Assembly: GCF_051955275.1 (NCBI RefSeq)
Contig: NZ_JBQCGW010000319.1
Span: 20,064-84,063, forward strand
Origin: Pseudobacter sp051955275
GTDB lineage: Bacteria > Bacteroidota > Bacteroidia > Chitinophagales > Chitinophagaceae
Reading direction: 5' to 3'
DNA: 64,000 nucleotides
Position numbers and translations under genes: made by a program. Each line of letters begins with the position of its first letter. Position 1 is the first letter of the stretch. Below are positions 43,366 through 51,440 of the stretch, piece after piece. The notes under the pieces were generated by a model. That model ran no database searches, was not told the DNA's origin, and saw only the letters and a program-made list of their open reading frames with translations.

Positions 43366-43463
43366 TTCACTGATTTCCAATAAGTCAGGAGCAAAAGGTT
43401 AGATGATTGTCCCCCCTCCCGACAGTTCTAACAGAAAACCCTGGCTAATGCCAGAGCTTTCTG
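43366..43463 (+). repeat. Accretion repeat copy 3 with hairpin
   Basis: TCACTGATTTCCAATAAGTC opens the unit, followed by AGGAGCAAAAGGTTAGATGA and CCCCCCTCCCGACAGTTCTA, which repeats the tRNA-Pro flank. The partial hairpin AGAAAACCCTGGC/GCCAGAGCTTTCT (about 43433-43462) follows. This is the best conserved copy and the right end of the island. Confidence 0.65.
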
Positions 43464-43481
43464 TTTCAGCAATATTTTAGC

Positions 43482-43634
43482 TTAGTCTGACGCTGCTCCG
43501 AAAACAAATATCGTGCTTGTGTCATTGCAGAAAATAACAAATCGAACATCCCACCACTCCCCGCCTGCATCAGTTGCTGCTTCATGTATTTGCTCTCTCT
43601 CGCTTAAGCAATGTTGTGCGTTTCTTTCTGCCAT
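43482..43634 (-). CDS. Possible small gene or gene fragment
   Basis: A 50-codon frame on the minus strand runs from an ATG at 43634 to a TAA at 43482. It encodes EREQIHEAATDAGGEWWDVR and then FVIFCNDTSTIFVFGAASD. The composition is protein-like, but there is no known homolog I can name and the frame is open only 9 codons further upstream. It may be a remnant. The rest of 43271-43711 holds repeat copy 3 and nothing else I can support. Confidence 0.3.
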   Translation of the reverse strand: MAERNAQHCLSEREQIHEAATDAGGEWWDVRFVIFCNDTSTIFVFGAASD

Positions 43635-43711
43635 TGCACATATGACCGTATGTTTCCCTTAATCGTATCACCGATCTGTTATTTGTTAAGTGTTGCTGCG
43701 CACATGATTTG

Positions 43712-44581
43712 TCACTTAAATAACTCCTTGTAGTCATTCACAAATTGCTCAAAACCTGTAGGCGCCATATTAGTCACATCACTCACTGTATCATAAACTT
43801 CTGCTGCTTCGCCCCGGGCATAATGCGCATAGTCTTCAATCAATCCTTTCACCTGCCATTCCGGAAATCCTGCGGCCCTTATGGCCTCTTCCATTTGATC
43901 AGGTGTAACATCAATAAACATGATCTTTTTTCCGAGCACACGGGAAAAAACATCTGCCATCTGATAGTGGGTGATGGCATCCTTTCCAGTTATATTGTAG
44001 ATTTTATTTTCATGTCCGGTTTCAGTCAATGCTTTGGCGGCAACCGCTGCAATATCTCTGATATCCACAGCGCTGATGGCGGCATTACCTACTGATGCGT
44101 AAAACTTTCCGTCTTTTTTAATATAGTCCTTAAATGCGATCAGGCCCTGCATGTATAAATTGGGACGAAGGAATGTATAGCTCAATCCCAACTCTTTGAC
44201 CTTGTTTTCAACCCTGGCATGGTAACGAAGGAAACGAACAGGAGAATTTTCATTGGCGGCAAATTGGGATAACTTTACAAGATGCTTTATGCCGGATCGA
44301 TGCGCCGCATATACAAAATTCAATTGCAACTGTTCTGCATGTTCTGAGGAATTGGTAAGCAGGAATGCTTTTTCGATGCCTTGCATAGCATCAAGCAACT
44401 TCGGTTCATCAGCCAGGTCACCTATGATGATCTCAGCCTGTGGCAGGCATTTTAGCAATTCGAGGTTGTCGCTGCTACGTACCAGGGCCTTAAACGGTGT
44501 GTTTAACGCTGAAAGACGCCTTACTAACTGGGAGCCTACATTACCGGTGGCACCGGAAATAAGAATTTTTGCCTGTGTCAT
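43712..44581 (-). CDS. NmrA-like/atypical SDR NAD(P)-binding protein
   Basis: This 289-aa protein has the Rossmann motif ILISGATGNVGSQLVRRL (GATGNVG at about residues 10-16) and the fold of NmrA/HSCARG-like atypical SDRs. VKLSQFAANENSPVRFLRYH and YTFLRPNLYMQGL are family-like. These reduce quinones or act as redox sensors. The gene is 77 bases downstream of an AraC-type regulator on the same strand, which may control it. Confidence 0.88.
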   Translation of the reverse strand: MTQAKILISGATGNVGSQLVRRLSALNTPFKALVRSSDNLELLKCLPQAEIIIGDLADEPKLLDAMQGIEKAFLLTNSSEHAEQLQLNFVYAAHRSGIKHLVKLSQFAANENSPVRFLRYHARVENKVKELGLSYTFLRPNLYMQGLIAFKDYIKKDGKFYASVGNAAISAVDIRDIAAVAAKALTETGHENKIYNITGKDAITHYQMADVFSRVLGKKIMFIDVTPDQMEEAIRAAGFPEWQVKGLIEDYAHYARGEAAEVYDTVSDVTNMAPTGFEQFVNDYKELFK

Positions 44582-44658
44582 AAAAATAATTTTTAAAATG
44601 TTCTTGATGACACAAAAGTGGCTTCTGTTGATCTTCTAAAATTGTAAGAAAACGAAAC

Positions 44659-45480
44659 TCAGGATCTGGGGTTGCAGATGCATTGCTGGAACTTCAGGTA
44701 TTTGGATGGGCTAAGGTTTAAATAATGTTTAAAGTCGTGGATCAACTGGCTTTGGTCATAATAACCGCATTCATCAATAATATCGAACCAGTCCATACTC
44801 GCATCATTTGATGAAGCAATTGATTGTATGTGCTGTATAGCTTTTAAAAATCGGTGGTAGCGGGTTATCTCTTTAGCAGAGTAGCCGAAATATTTTTTAT
44901 GATTCAGCTGGACTGTTCTTTCCGATACCCCGTTCTTGTCAGAAATTTCTTTAACGGGACTCAGGTTGTCTGTGTCAAAGCCTGCAATTTGACCAGCTAT
45001 CTGGCTTCGGTTTCTGATATATGGGGTACAAAAATTAAGTATGTGATCGACCCGGCTTTCATTTCCTGTTATTTTACTTAATTCCGCCCATAAAAAACTG
45101 AAACAGTTCTCGTTCAATAATTCATCAGGGTCTACAGCAATATTTTGTTTTAATATGGCATTCCCGAAAAAACGGAAAAAAGCATCGTCTTTAAAATTGG
45201 CTACAAGAATTTCTGACCCGGAAGGCAATGTATAATCGAAAGCCTGTTTGATTGGGCCAATCACCAGGCATTTCTCTACTGACATCTCATCATTTTCTTT
45301 GGTTGTGAACGATACAGGCGTACCAAAGCAAAAAACCATAATTGTTTGGAAAGAGGGCAACAATGTCTGAGTAACTACAGTGCCGGATTTGTTTTCGGCA
45401 AAATAGAAATGTGAAAACAATTCTTCGAATACCACCGAAACAGCGATCCGGCAGCTATTATAACCTTCATTATTCTCCAT
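44659..45480 (-). CDS. AraC-family transcriptional regulator
   Basis: This 273-aa protein has a loose N-terminal sensor with LLPSFQTIMVFCFGTPVSFT (cupin-like). Its C-terminal AraC domain (about 175-265) has VSERTVQLNHKKYFGYSAKE and DIIDECGYYDQSQLIHDFKHYLNLSPS. It has no membrane segment. The reductase gene downstream is a likely target. Such AraC/NmrA pairs recur in Bacteroidota. Confidence 0.85.
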   Translation of the reverse strand: MENNEGYNSCRIAVSVVFEELFSHFYFAENKSGTVVTQTLLPSFQTIMVFCFGTPVSFTTKENDEMSVEKCLVIGPIKQAFDYTLPSGSEILVANFKDDAFFRFFGNAILKQNIAVDPDELLNENCFSFLWAELSKITGNESRVDHILNFCTPYIRNRSQIAGQIAGFDTDNLSPVKEISDKNGVSERTVQLNHKKYFGYSAKEITRYHRFLKAIQHIQSIASSNDASMDWFDIIDECGYYDQSQLIHDFKHYLNLSPSKYLKFQQCICNPRS

Positions 45481-45773
45481 TCAATGAAGATAACAAATAC
45501 CTTATTTTTAATGCAATTGAAATACAATATCTACTATCATGAACTTCATCATATTCCTCATGAGCCAGTTAGACATTTGCCCAGCCACCCCGAATGCAAA
45601 CGAAAAAGCCTTCTTTGCGTCAAGTCGATTTGCCCCAAATATGGCAAGTCAATATTCGCCATTTTCCGGTTGGGCTTTTTGTTTGCAGGAATTGCGCTAA
45701 TAGAACTTACAGACAGGCTGCAATGATCACGCCGGCACATTCAAAATGATACGCAACACCACCTGGTGAAGTG

Positions 45774-46377
45774 TCAAAGTGTGACCACAATTTTTCCAAC
45801 TGTTTTTGCTGCTTCTATCTGAGTATGTGCTTTAGCGATCTCCTCAAAAGAATATGTTTGCGAGACAAAAGGTATTATCGATTGCTGTTCTATCAGGTTC
45901 GCAATATGACTCAGATCTCCTCCACTGGATTTGACAAGAATAAAGTATCCGTTCACTCCGGCCTGTTTAAACTTTGATGAGGCCTCATTACTTATGCCAG
46001 TTGGTATGCTGATGATTGTTCCTCCGGTTTTTGTGACAGCTATTGAATTATCGATATTGTTGCCGCCAACCGTGTCCAAAACAAAATCATATTCTTTTTG
46101 CTGACCAGCCCAATTATAGTCTTTGTAATCAATATGCTTGTCCGCACCCAGGCTGAGTACAAAATCTCGGTTCACTGCCGATGATGTACCCGTAACTTCA
46201 GCTCCCAAATACCTGGCAAGCTGCACGGCGATATGGCCAACTCCACCAGATGCTGCATGCATGAGCACTTTCTGCCCCTTTTTCCACCTTTGCGTTGTTT
46301 ACCATGGCCTGCCAGGCAGTCAGCATATTCGGATTTGCCAAAGTACGGTAATAATCGGCGGAAGCAAAACTATGCTT
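45774..46377 (-). pseudogene. Broken zinc-type alcohol dehydrogenase/quinone oxidoreductase
   Basis: The longest frame encodes only the NADPH-binding half of a medium-chain dehydrogenase (MHAASGGVGHIAVQLARYLG, then FVLDTVGGNNIDNS and SFEEIAKAHTQIEAAKTVGK). Upstream, in a different frame, ANPNMLTAWQAMVNNAKVEK continues the same protein. One extra base in the run of four Gs on the coding strand (46275-46278) explains the shift. Beyond that the N-terminal catalytic domain is missing, and a stop lies at 46378-46380. The 5' part has decayed or been replaced. Confidence 0.8.
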
Positions 46378-46458
46378 TCACGAAAGAAAAACGATCAATG
46401 GTTTTGCTTCCTTGCACCCGTGGCTGACCAAAAGGGATATCACCATTACCCGGGAGCA

Positions 46459-46487
46459 GTCGCTCGCGTCCGCGCGAATGACCGGGT
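46459..46487. repeat. GC-rich hairpin repeat, inverted copy 3
   Basis: AGTCGCTCGCGTCCGCGCGA (46458-46477) matches the reverse complement of the CTCGCG-GGGG-CGCGAG-CGACT end of the folP-downstream cluster (35197-35216), with two differences. This copy lies beside the oxidoreductase remnant. Confidence 0.5.
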
Positions 46488-46501
46488 ACAACAAAATAAA
46501 T

Positions 46502-46525
46502 GGGGCTAACCATTGGTCAGCCCCG
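46502..46525 (-). terminator. Terminator of the collagen-like lipoprotein gene
   Basis: GGGGCTAACC (46502-46511) pairs with GGTCAGCCCC (46515-46524; one mismatch). On the minus strand ATTTATTTTG follows. It is about 30 bases beyond the lipoprotein stop. Confidence 0.75.
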
Positions 46526-46551
46526 GCTGGATGAATATCCTCATCTAACTT

Positions 46552-47121
46552 TTAATCATTCAACTTAAGATATGCCTTTGCTGCGCTATAATCAGTCCAG
46601 TTAACCTTATTGGCTGCGTTAGCTTTGGTATTACCTGGTATGATCATATAGCGGAATTGCTGAACCTTTGTGCCCTTGACAACTGTTGTACTCACATCTG
46701 CGTTTGAATACATGCTGATCGTATCCTTATACGCCTGCATACTGATGTACAGACCGGAATTGCTGAAATAAGGTATAGTAAGAATGGTTGGATCAGCGGC
46801 ACTGCCGGTATTGATATATACTTTTACATCTGATTTACCTAACATGTCCACGGTGAGTTTGGTTGCACGGATACTGGCAAAGTAGCCTACCGTATCGATA
46901 CTGCCACCTGCGGTATGAATGGTATCCGGCTTAAACGGTACATCCAGCCAGTCGGAATAGAATACTTCGCTGGAGCCGGCACCGGGATCTCCTTTAGGGC
47001 CAACCGGACCCTCAGGACCAATAGGACCAGCATCTCCATCCTTACCGCAGGATATCATGAAGATTACAAAGAACAGTCCTGACAACAGCACTAACGGGGA
47101 GATAAGGTTTCTTCTTTTCAT
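46552..47121 (-). CDS. Lipoprotein with short collagen-like repeat
   Basis: This 189-aa protein starts at the ATG giving MKRRNLISPLVLLSGLFFVI, with lipobox MISC (Cys24). Straight after it comes a collagen-like stretch of GXX triplets (GDAGPIGPEGPVGPKGDPGA). A beta-rich domain of about 140 residues with SDWLDVPFKPDTIHTAGG follows, and no enzyme motif is visible. Such proteins are common surface proteins in Bacteroidota. It lies downstream of the hybrid regulator gene, on the same strand, 158 bases away. Confidence 0.8.
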   Translation of the reverse strand: MKRRNLISPLVLLSGLFFVIFMISCGKDGDAGPIGPEGPVGPKGDPGAGSSEVFYSDWLDVPFKPDTIHTAGGSIDTVGYFASIRATKLTVDMLGKSDVKVYINTGSAADPTILTIPYFSNSGLYISMQAYKDTISMYSNADVSTTVVKGTKVQQFRYMIIPGNTKANAANKVNWTDYSAAKAYLKLND

Positions 47122-47279
47122 AGCTGAACAGGGAACCGGTACGGAGAATAACTGTCTCATAATTTTTTTTTGAATAGGTTATTGTGTGGTTTAATAAATG
47201 CGGGGGGGGTAGGCACAAAATTACCTGTCCGCCCCGCCGGAGGGGTGTAAAAAAATCGTCAGAGACTACCAGTTTTTGA

Positions 47280-50200
47280 TCATTTCTGCTTTGAAACCCA
47301 ATCTGATGGCGATAATCCGAATTGTTCCTTAAAGCATTGACTGAAATAAGAGGGACTGCTGAAACCGGTCTGATAGGCAGCGGTGGCAATGTCAAGTCCA
47401 CCTGCAATCAACCCGGAAGCGTGCTGCAATCTGTATTGACGGATGAGATCAACGGCAGTAATATTGAGTAATGCCTTTATTTTCCGGTTGAGGGTACTGC
47501 GGCTGGCCGCCATCGCTTTACAGAGATAATCCACATCGAGCCCGGGATCGTCGAGCCTGGATGCTATTTCCTGGTATAGCTTCTCCAGGAAAGGATCGGT
47601 AACGGCAGGCAGTGGTTCAGCGGGAGCCAGGTTTTCCAATTGCATCTGCCATCTTTCTCTTTGCTTTTTCTGCAACTGGTACAGATTGGCGGCACGCAGC
47701 TCCAGCTCCCGTAAACTGAATGGCTTGGTGATATAGTCATCAGCCCCGGATCCCAACCCTTTCAGGCGGGCATCATGAGCGGATTTGGAGGTCAGCAGGA
47801 TAAAACCTATATGCGCCGTACGTGGATCTGCCTTCACTTGCTGGCAGAGATCAAAGCCATCTTTCTCTGGCATCATCACATCGCTGATCACCAATTCAGG
47901 TAATTCCTGTAAAATGATCTCCCAGGCTTTGAGCCCGTCTGAGGCCTCCAGTACCCTATACTGGCTGCTCAGGGTTTCCACCAGGAAAGCGCGCAACTCG
48001 TCATTATCCTCCGCTACAAGCAGTAATGGAAGGTCTTCCTGTGTTGTCTGCGCATTTTTCTTTGTTGAAAGCGGCTCTTCAGTTACTGGCATGGTAGAAA
48101 GAGCGGTTGCTTTTGCAAGTGGAACAATTACAGTAAACAGGGTCTGATTGCCTGGGTCGCTTTCCACTGTAATGCTGCCATTCATCAGGGTTGTCAGTTC
48201 CTTAACCAACGACAGGCCGATTCCCGTTCCACCGTAATTGCGCAAGGCGGAATCATCCACCTGGTAAAAACGGGTGAATATTTCTGGCAGCAATGCAGCT
48301 GGTATACCCACACCATTATCATAAACCTCCAGCTTGAGCAGATCATCTGCGGCAGACGAAAGGGTTACGGCAACCGTACCATTTACGGGCGTAAACTTCA
48401 AGGCATTGCTGAGCAGATTGTTTACGATCTTCTCCCATTTTTCCTCATCAAACAGGTAATAACCGTTTACAGTTGATGTAAAACTGAGTGCAATATTCTT
48501 TTCTTTGGCTGCGGCATCGAAAGAGCTCACGCAACCGGCGGTGAAAACATCTATTTCACCAGCGGTTGTTTTCAGCTTGAGTTGCCCGTTGTTCAATTTG
48601 GCAAAATCAAGGAATTGATTAACGAGCCGTAATAATTGTGTTGAATTCTTCCGGGCCGATATGATGTTCTTTACAGCTGCTGGTGGCAGAGCAGGATCAT
48701 GCGCCAGGTTTTCAAGTGGGGTATGAATAAGGGTCAGGGGCGTTCTGAACTCATGCGTGATATTACTGAAGAACCGGTCTTTCATTTCATCGAGCTCCCG
48801 TAAACGCAGGGCCTCTCTTTTTTCAAAAAGGAGGTTTTGCTGTTCCTTCAGCCTTCGTTCCCTGAATACCAGGTACCATCTTAAAAGTGCCAGCGCAGCT
48901 AATATGTACAATGTCCATGCCCACCAGGTGCGCCAGAAAGGTGGTTCTATATTCACTTTTATGGAAGTGATGGCGCTGCTCCATTCACCATTCTGGTCTG
49001 TAGCATTCAGCAATAATGTATAATTGCCGGGAGATAGTGCAGAGTAATTGGCCAGGTTGGAGTACCCGGTTTCAATCCAGCCCTTGTCGGCGCCCAACAA
49101 CCGGTACCGGTATTTTATCTTCTGCGGTTGGTTGTACATCAGTGCGGCAAACTCAAAAGACAAATAATTCCTGTCGTATGGCAATGTGATAACTGATAAT
49201 GTACTGAGCGATTCTTTTACCATACTACCGGGCAGATTAATATCCTGCGGTTCATTGTTGATCTGCAAACCAGTCAGCAAAACGGGCACCGGAGCGGCTT
49301 TACCGGTTCTTTCAAAATCGTCCGGATTGAAGATGGTATATCCGTCAAGCCCTCCGAACAGTAATTGGCCATCAGGCAGGATCAGTTTGTGGGCCCTGTT
49401 GAATTCATTGCCCTGCAGCCCGTCGGTCTTTTCAAATACAGTAATATGGCTGGTACGGGGATCGAGCCTGAAGATGCCTTTGTTAGTACTGCACCAGATC
49501 TTTCCCGATCTGTCGGGGAGGATACAATAGATGGTATTGTTTGGCAGACCGTCTTCTTCTGTGTAAATACGCTGTAATCCTTTTTGTGCATCCCACAACA
49601 TCAAGCCACCTCCCCGGGAACCTACCCAGAATTTATTTTTATCGGCCGGGTCGGCACAGATCTCAGTGAGCGCATTGGGAACCGTATTATTTTCTAACGG
49701 TCCGGCATATTTGCTGATAAGCTTCTTCCCATCAAACTGGAATAATCCATGAGTACTGGTAGCCATCCAGATGAAACCTCCGATGTAACGCGCATCGGTC
49801 AATTCCACATTTTCAAAATTTCCGGGATCTGGTTCCAGCTTTCTGGGCATAGCATCCGGATTGCTCCAGGCATACCATACCGATTCGATCTGATCGAATG
49901 CCCAGATCTCATTTCCCGGCATACACACAACAGCCGTAAACATCTTTTGCTGCGGCAGATGGGTAAAACGCCGGAATCCCTGTTTGGTGAATTGAAAAAC
50001 AGCTGAACGGTCATACCAGTTATTGCAGGAATATAACTGCCCCTTGTGATCCCATGCCTGCCTGAAGTAATAACCGGCATCAGGATCTTTCCATCCTGCG
50101 GGCAACAGCTCCCTCCTGCTATGAAGCAGTGGCATCACCACTTCTATGAAGTTCCCTGTATTTTTGAAGGATTGAAAATGGAGGGACTGCAGGTCTATTT

Positions 50201-51260
50201 TCAAGAGGCCCTGTGCATTCAAACTCACCCACAGTACATCTGATCTGTCTATGTAAAATGCGCTGATGCGGCTGGGCGGTCCGTTATTTTCCCAGAGTAA
50301 TTCAAGCACTCCCCTCTCCGTAAGACGATAGATACTTCCATAATATTCGAAATAGATGCGACCTGCCGGATCTACCTGTAATCCATTATCTCCCTTGATC
50401 GCATTGTTTTTGGGAGCTGGTAAAGTAATGATGCTGCTTGTCTTTTTATCGATATCCAGTACATTCAGCCTATTCTTTTCCAAGGTAGCCACTTTATTTC
50501 CCTGAAAGGGTGCAATGGAAAATTTCTCTCCGAAGACCATGAACGGGTCTACAAACCAGGACAATGGAGCGATATTGGTTTTAAAGGCAACCCATTTGAA
50601 ATTTTTCCGGGCAGTATCACTCACGTGAACTCCTGATTCATTGATCACAAAAATTCTTCCTTCGCCCGATTCTGCGATAGCGCATATCGTGTCGTTTTGC
50701 AATAGTCCATTGGCCTTATTTGCATACCGGACCTCTTCTGTCAGTCTATTGATCCAGCCAATTCCTTTGTGCCCGTTTACAGTGAAGAACCAGTTATTGG
50801 TAGTGTAACCGAACCTGTAGGATTTCCACCTGATCCCTGGCATGCCTGCCAGCTGGCTACGGATATTGTTACGGGTAGCCTTGAACGATCTCAGATCAAA
50901 TTCATCAGCCTTAGCCGGATCATAATAGATGGTAACAGCATTGCCGACCAGTTTCCCCAAACCACCGAGCGTATTGGCAGTAAGGCTCGAGCTGTCTTTG
51001 GGATTATACCGGAAAGTCCTGAACTTCCTGCCATCATAACGGTTAAACCCATCCATGGTGCTTAGCCAGATGAAACCATCGGCATCCTGAACGATGCCGG
51101 ATATATAACTCTGGGAGAGCCCATCTTCCACTCCAAAATGTTGCTGATTGGTAAAGAGGCGTTGCTGTCCGGATACAGACAGGGATATAGTAAACAGACC
51201 GATGACCAGGGCCAGTCCTGCCCTGATTGGGGTAAATGAATAGAAAACCGTCGTTCTCAA
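47280..51260 (-). CDS. Hybrid two-component system sensor/regulator (HTCS)
   Basis: This 1326-aa membrane protein combines all parts of a hybrid two-component system. A signal/N-terminus is followed by a periplasmic two-component regulator propeller (about 30-670; repeats such as FIWLSTMDGFNRYDG and FWVGSRGGGLMLWD), a Y_Y_Y domain (about 700-765) and a membrane helix (WWAWTLYILAALALLRWYL). HisKA has ITHEFRTPLTLIHTPLENL; HATPase has YGGTGIGLSLVKEL. The receiver has LLVAEDNDELRAFLVETL and VISDVMMPEKDGFD. The end is an AraC domain. The start is a TTG at 51258-51260. Divergent from the GH29 gene, which it probably activates. Confidence 0.93.
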   Translation of the reverse strand: MRTTVFYSFTPIRAGLALVIGLFTISLSVSGQQRLFTNQQHFGVEDGLSQSYISGIVQDADGFIWLSTMDGFNRYDGRKFRTFRYNPKDSSSLTANTLGGLGKLVGNAVTIYYDPAKADEFDLRSFKATRNNIRSQLAGMPGIRWKSYRFGYTTNNWFFTVNGHKGIGWINRLTEEVRYANKANGLLQNDTICAIAESGEGRIFVINESGVHVSDTARKNFKWVAFKTNIAPLSWFVDPFMVFGEKFSIAPFQGNKVATLEKNRLNVLDIDKKTSSIITLPAPKNNAIKGDNGLQVDPAGRIYFEYYGSIYRLTERGVLELLWENNGPPSRISAFYIDRSDVLWVSLNAQGLLKIDLQSLHFQSFKNTGNFIEVVMPLLHSRRELLPAGWKDPDAGYYFRQAWDHKGQLYSCNNWYDRSAVFQFTKQGFRRFTHLPQQKMFTAVVCMPGNEIWAFDQIESVWYAWSNPDAMPRKLEPDPGNFENVELTDARYIGGFIWMATSTHGLFQFDGKKLISKYAGPLENNTVPNALTEICADPADKNKFWVGSRGGGLMLWDAQKGLQRIYTEEDGLPNNTIYCILPDRSGKIWCSTNKGIFRLDPRTSHITVFEKTDGLQGNEFNRAHKLILPDGQLLFGGLDGYTIFNPDDFERTGKAAPVPVLLTGLQINNEPQDINLPGSMVKESLSTLSVITLPYDRNYLSFEFAALMYNQPQKIKYRYRLLGADKGWIETGYSNLANYSALSPGNYTLLLNATDQNGEWSSAITSIKVNIEPPFWRTWWAWTLYILAALALLRWYLVFRERRLKEQQNLLFEKREALRLRELDEMKDRFFSNITHEFRTPLTLIHTPLENLAHDPALPPAAVKNIISARKNSTQLLRLVNQFLDFAKLNNGQLKLKTTAGEIDVFTAGCVSSFDAAAKEKNIALSFTSTVNGYYLFDEEKWEKIVNNLLSNALKFTPVNGTVAVTLSSAADDLLKLEVYDNGVGIPAALLPEIFTRFYQVDDSALRNYGGTGIGLSLVKELTTLMNGSITVESDPGNQTLFTVIVPLAKATALSTMPVTEEPLSTKKNAQTTQEDLPLLLVAEDNDELRAFLVETLSSQYRVLEASDGLKAWEIILQELPELVISDVMMPEKDGFDLCQQVKADPRTAHIGFILLTSKSAHDARLKGLGSGADDYITKPFSLRELELRAANLYQLQKKQRERWQMQLENLAPAEPLPAVTDPFLEKLYQEIASRLDDPGLDVDYLCKAMAASRSTLNRKIKALLNITAVDLIRQYRLQHASGLIAGGLDIATAAYQTGFSSPSYFSQCFKEQFGLSPSDWVSKQK

Positions 51261-51400
51261 CTTGCAAGGGTTTGAAGGAATTGCAGGATCCTGTACTTTA
51301 TTTCGAAATAAACACTAAGTAAGGCAATTATTTCAATCTCCCCCAGAGGTTTTGATCTACCCTGGAATATTTATTCAGGCTGCACATTAAATTGAAGTAA

Positions 51401-51408
51401 TAATTTTG
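51401..51408 (+). promoter_or_regulatory. -7 element of the fucosidase promoter
   Basis: TAATTTTG is an exact TAnnTTTG match, 32 bases before the GH29 ATG. The -33 position has no good TTTG, as expected for a gene needing the divergent HTCS as activator. The 180-base intergenic region is its likely binding place. Confidence 0.4.
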
Positions 51409-51440
51409 TTCCGTCCTTAAAAAAATATCCACAATTTTAT

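Noticed and set aside
47161..47209. T9 and G8 homopolymer runs upstream of the lipoprotein gene as a phase-variation switch
   Set aside because: They lie outside the coding region, and no promoter with altered spacing is clear. Population data would be needed to revive the idea.
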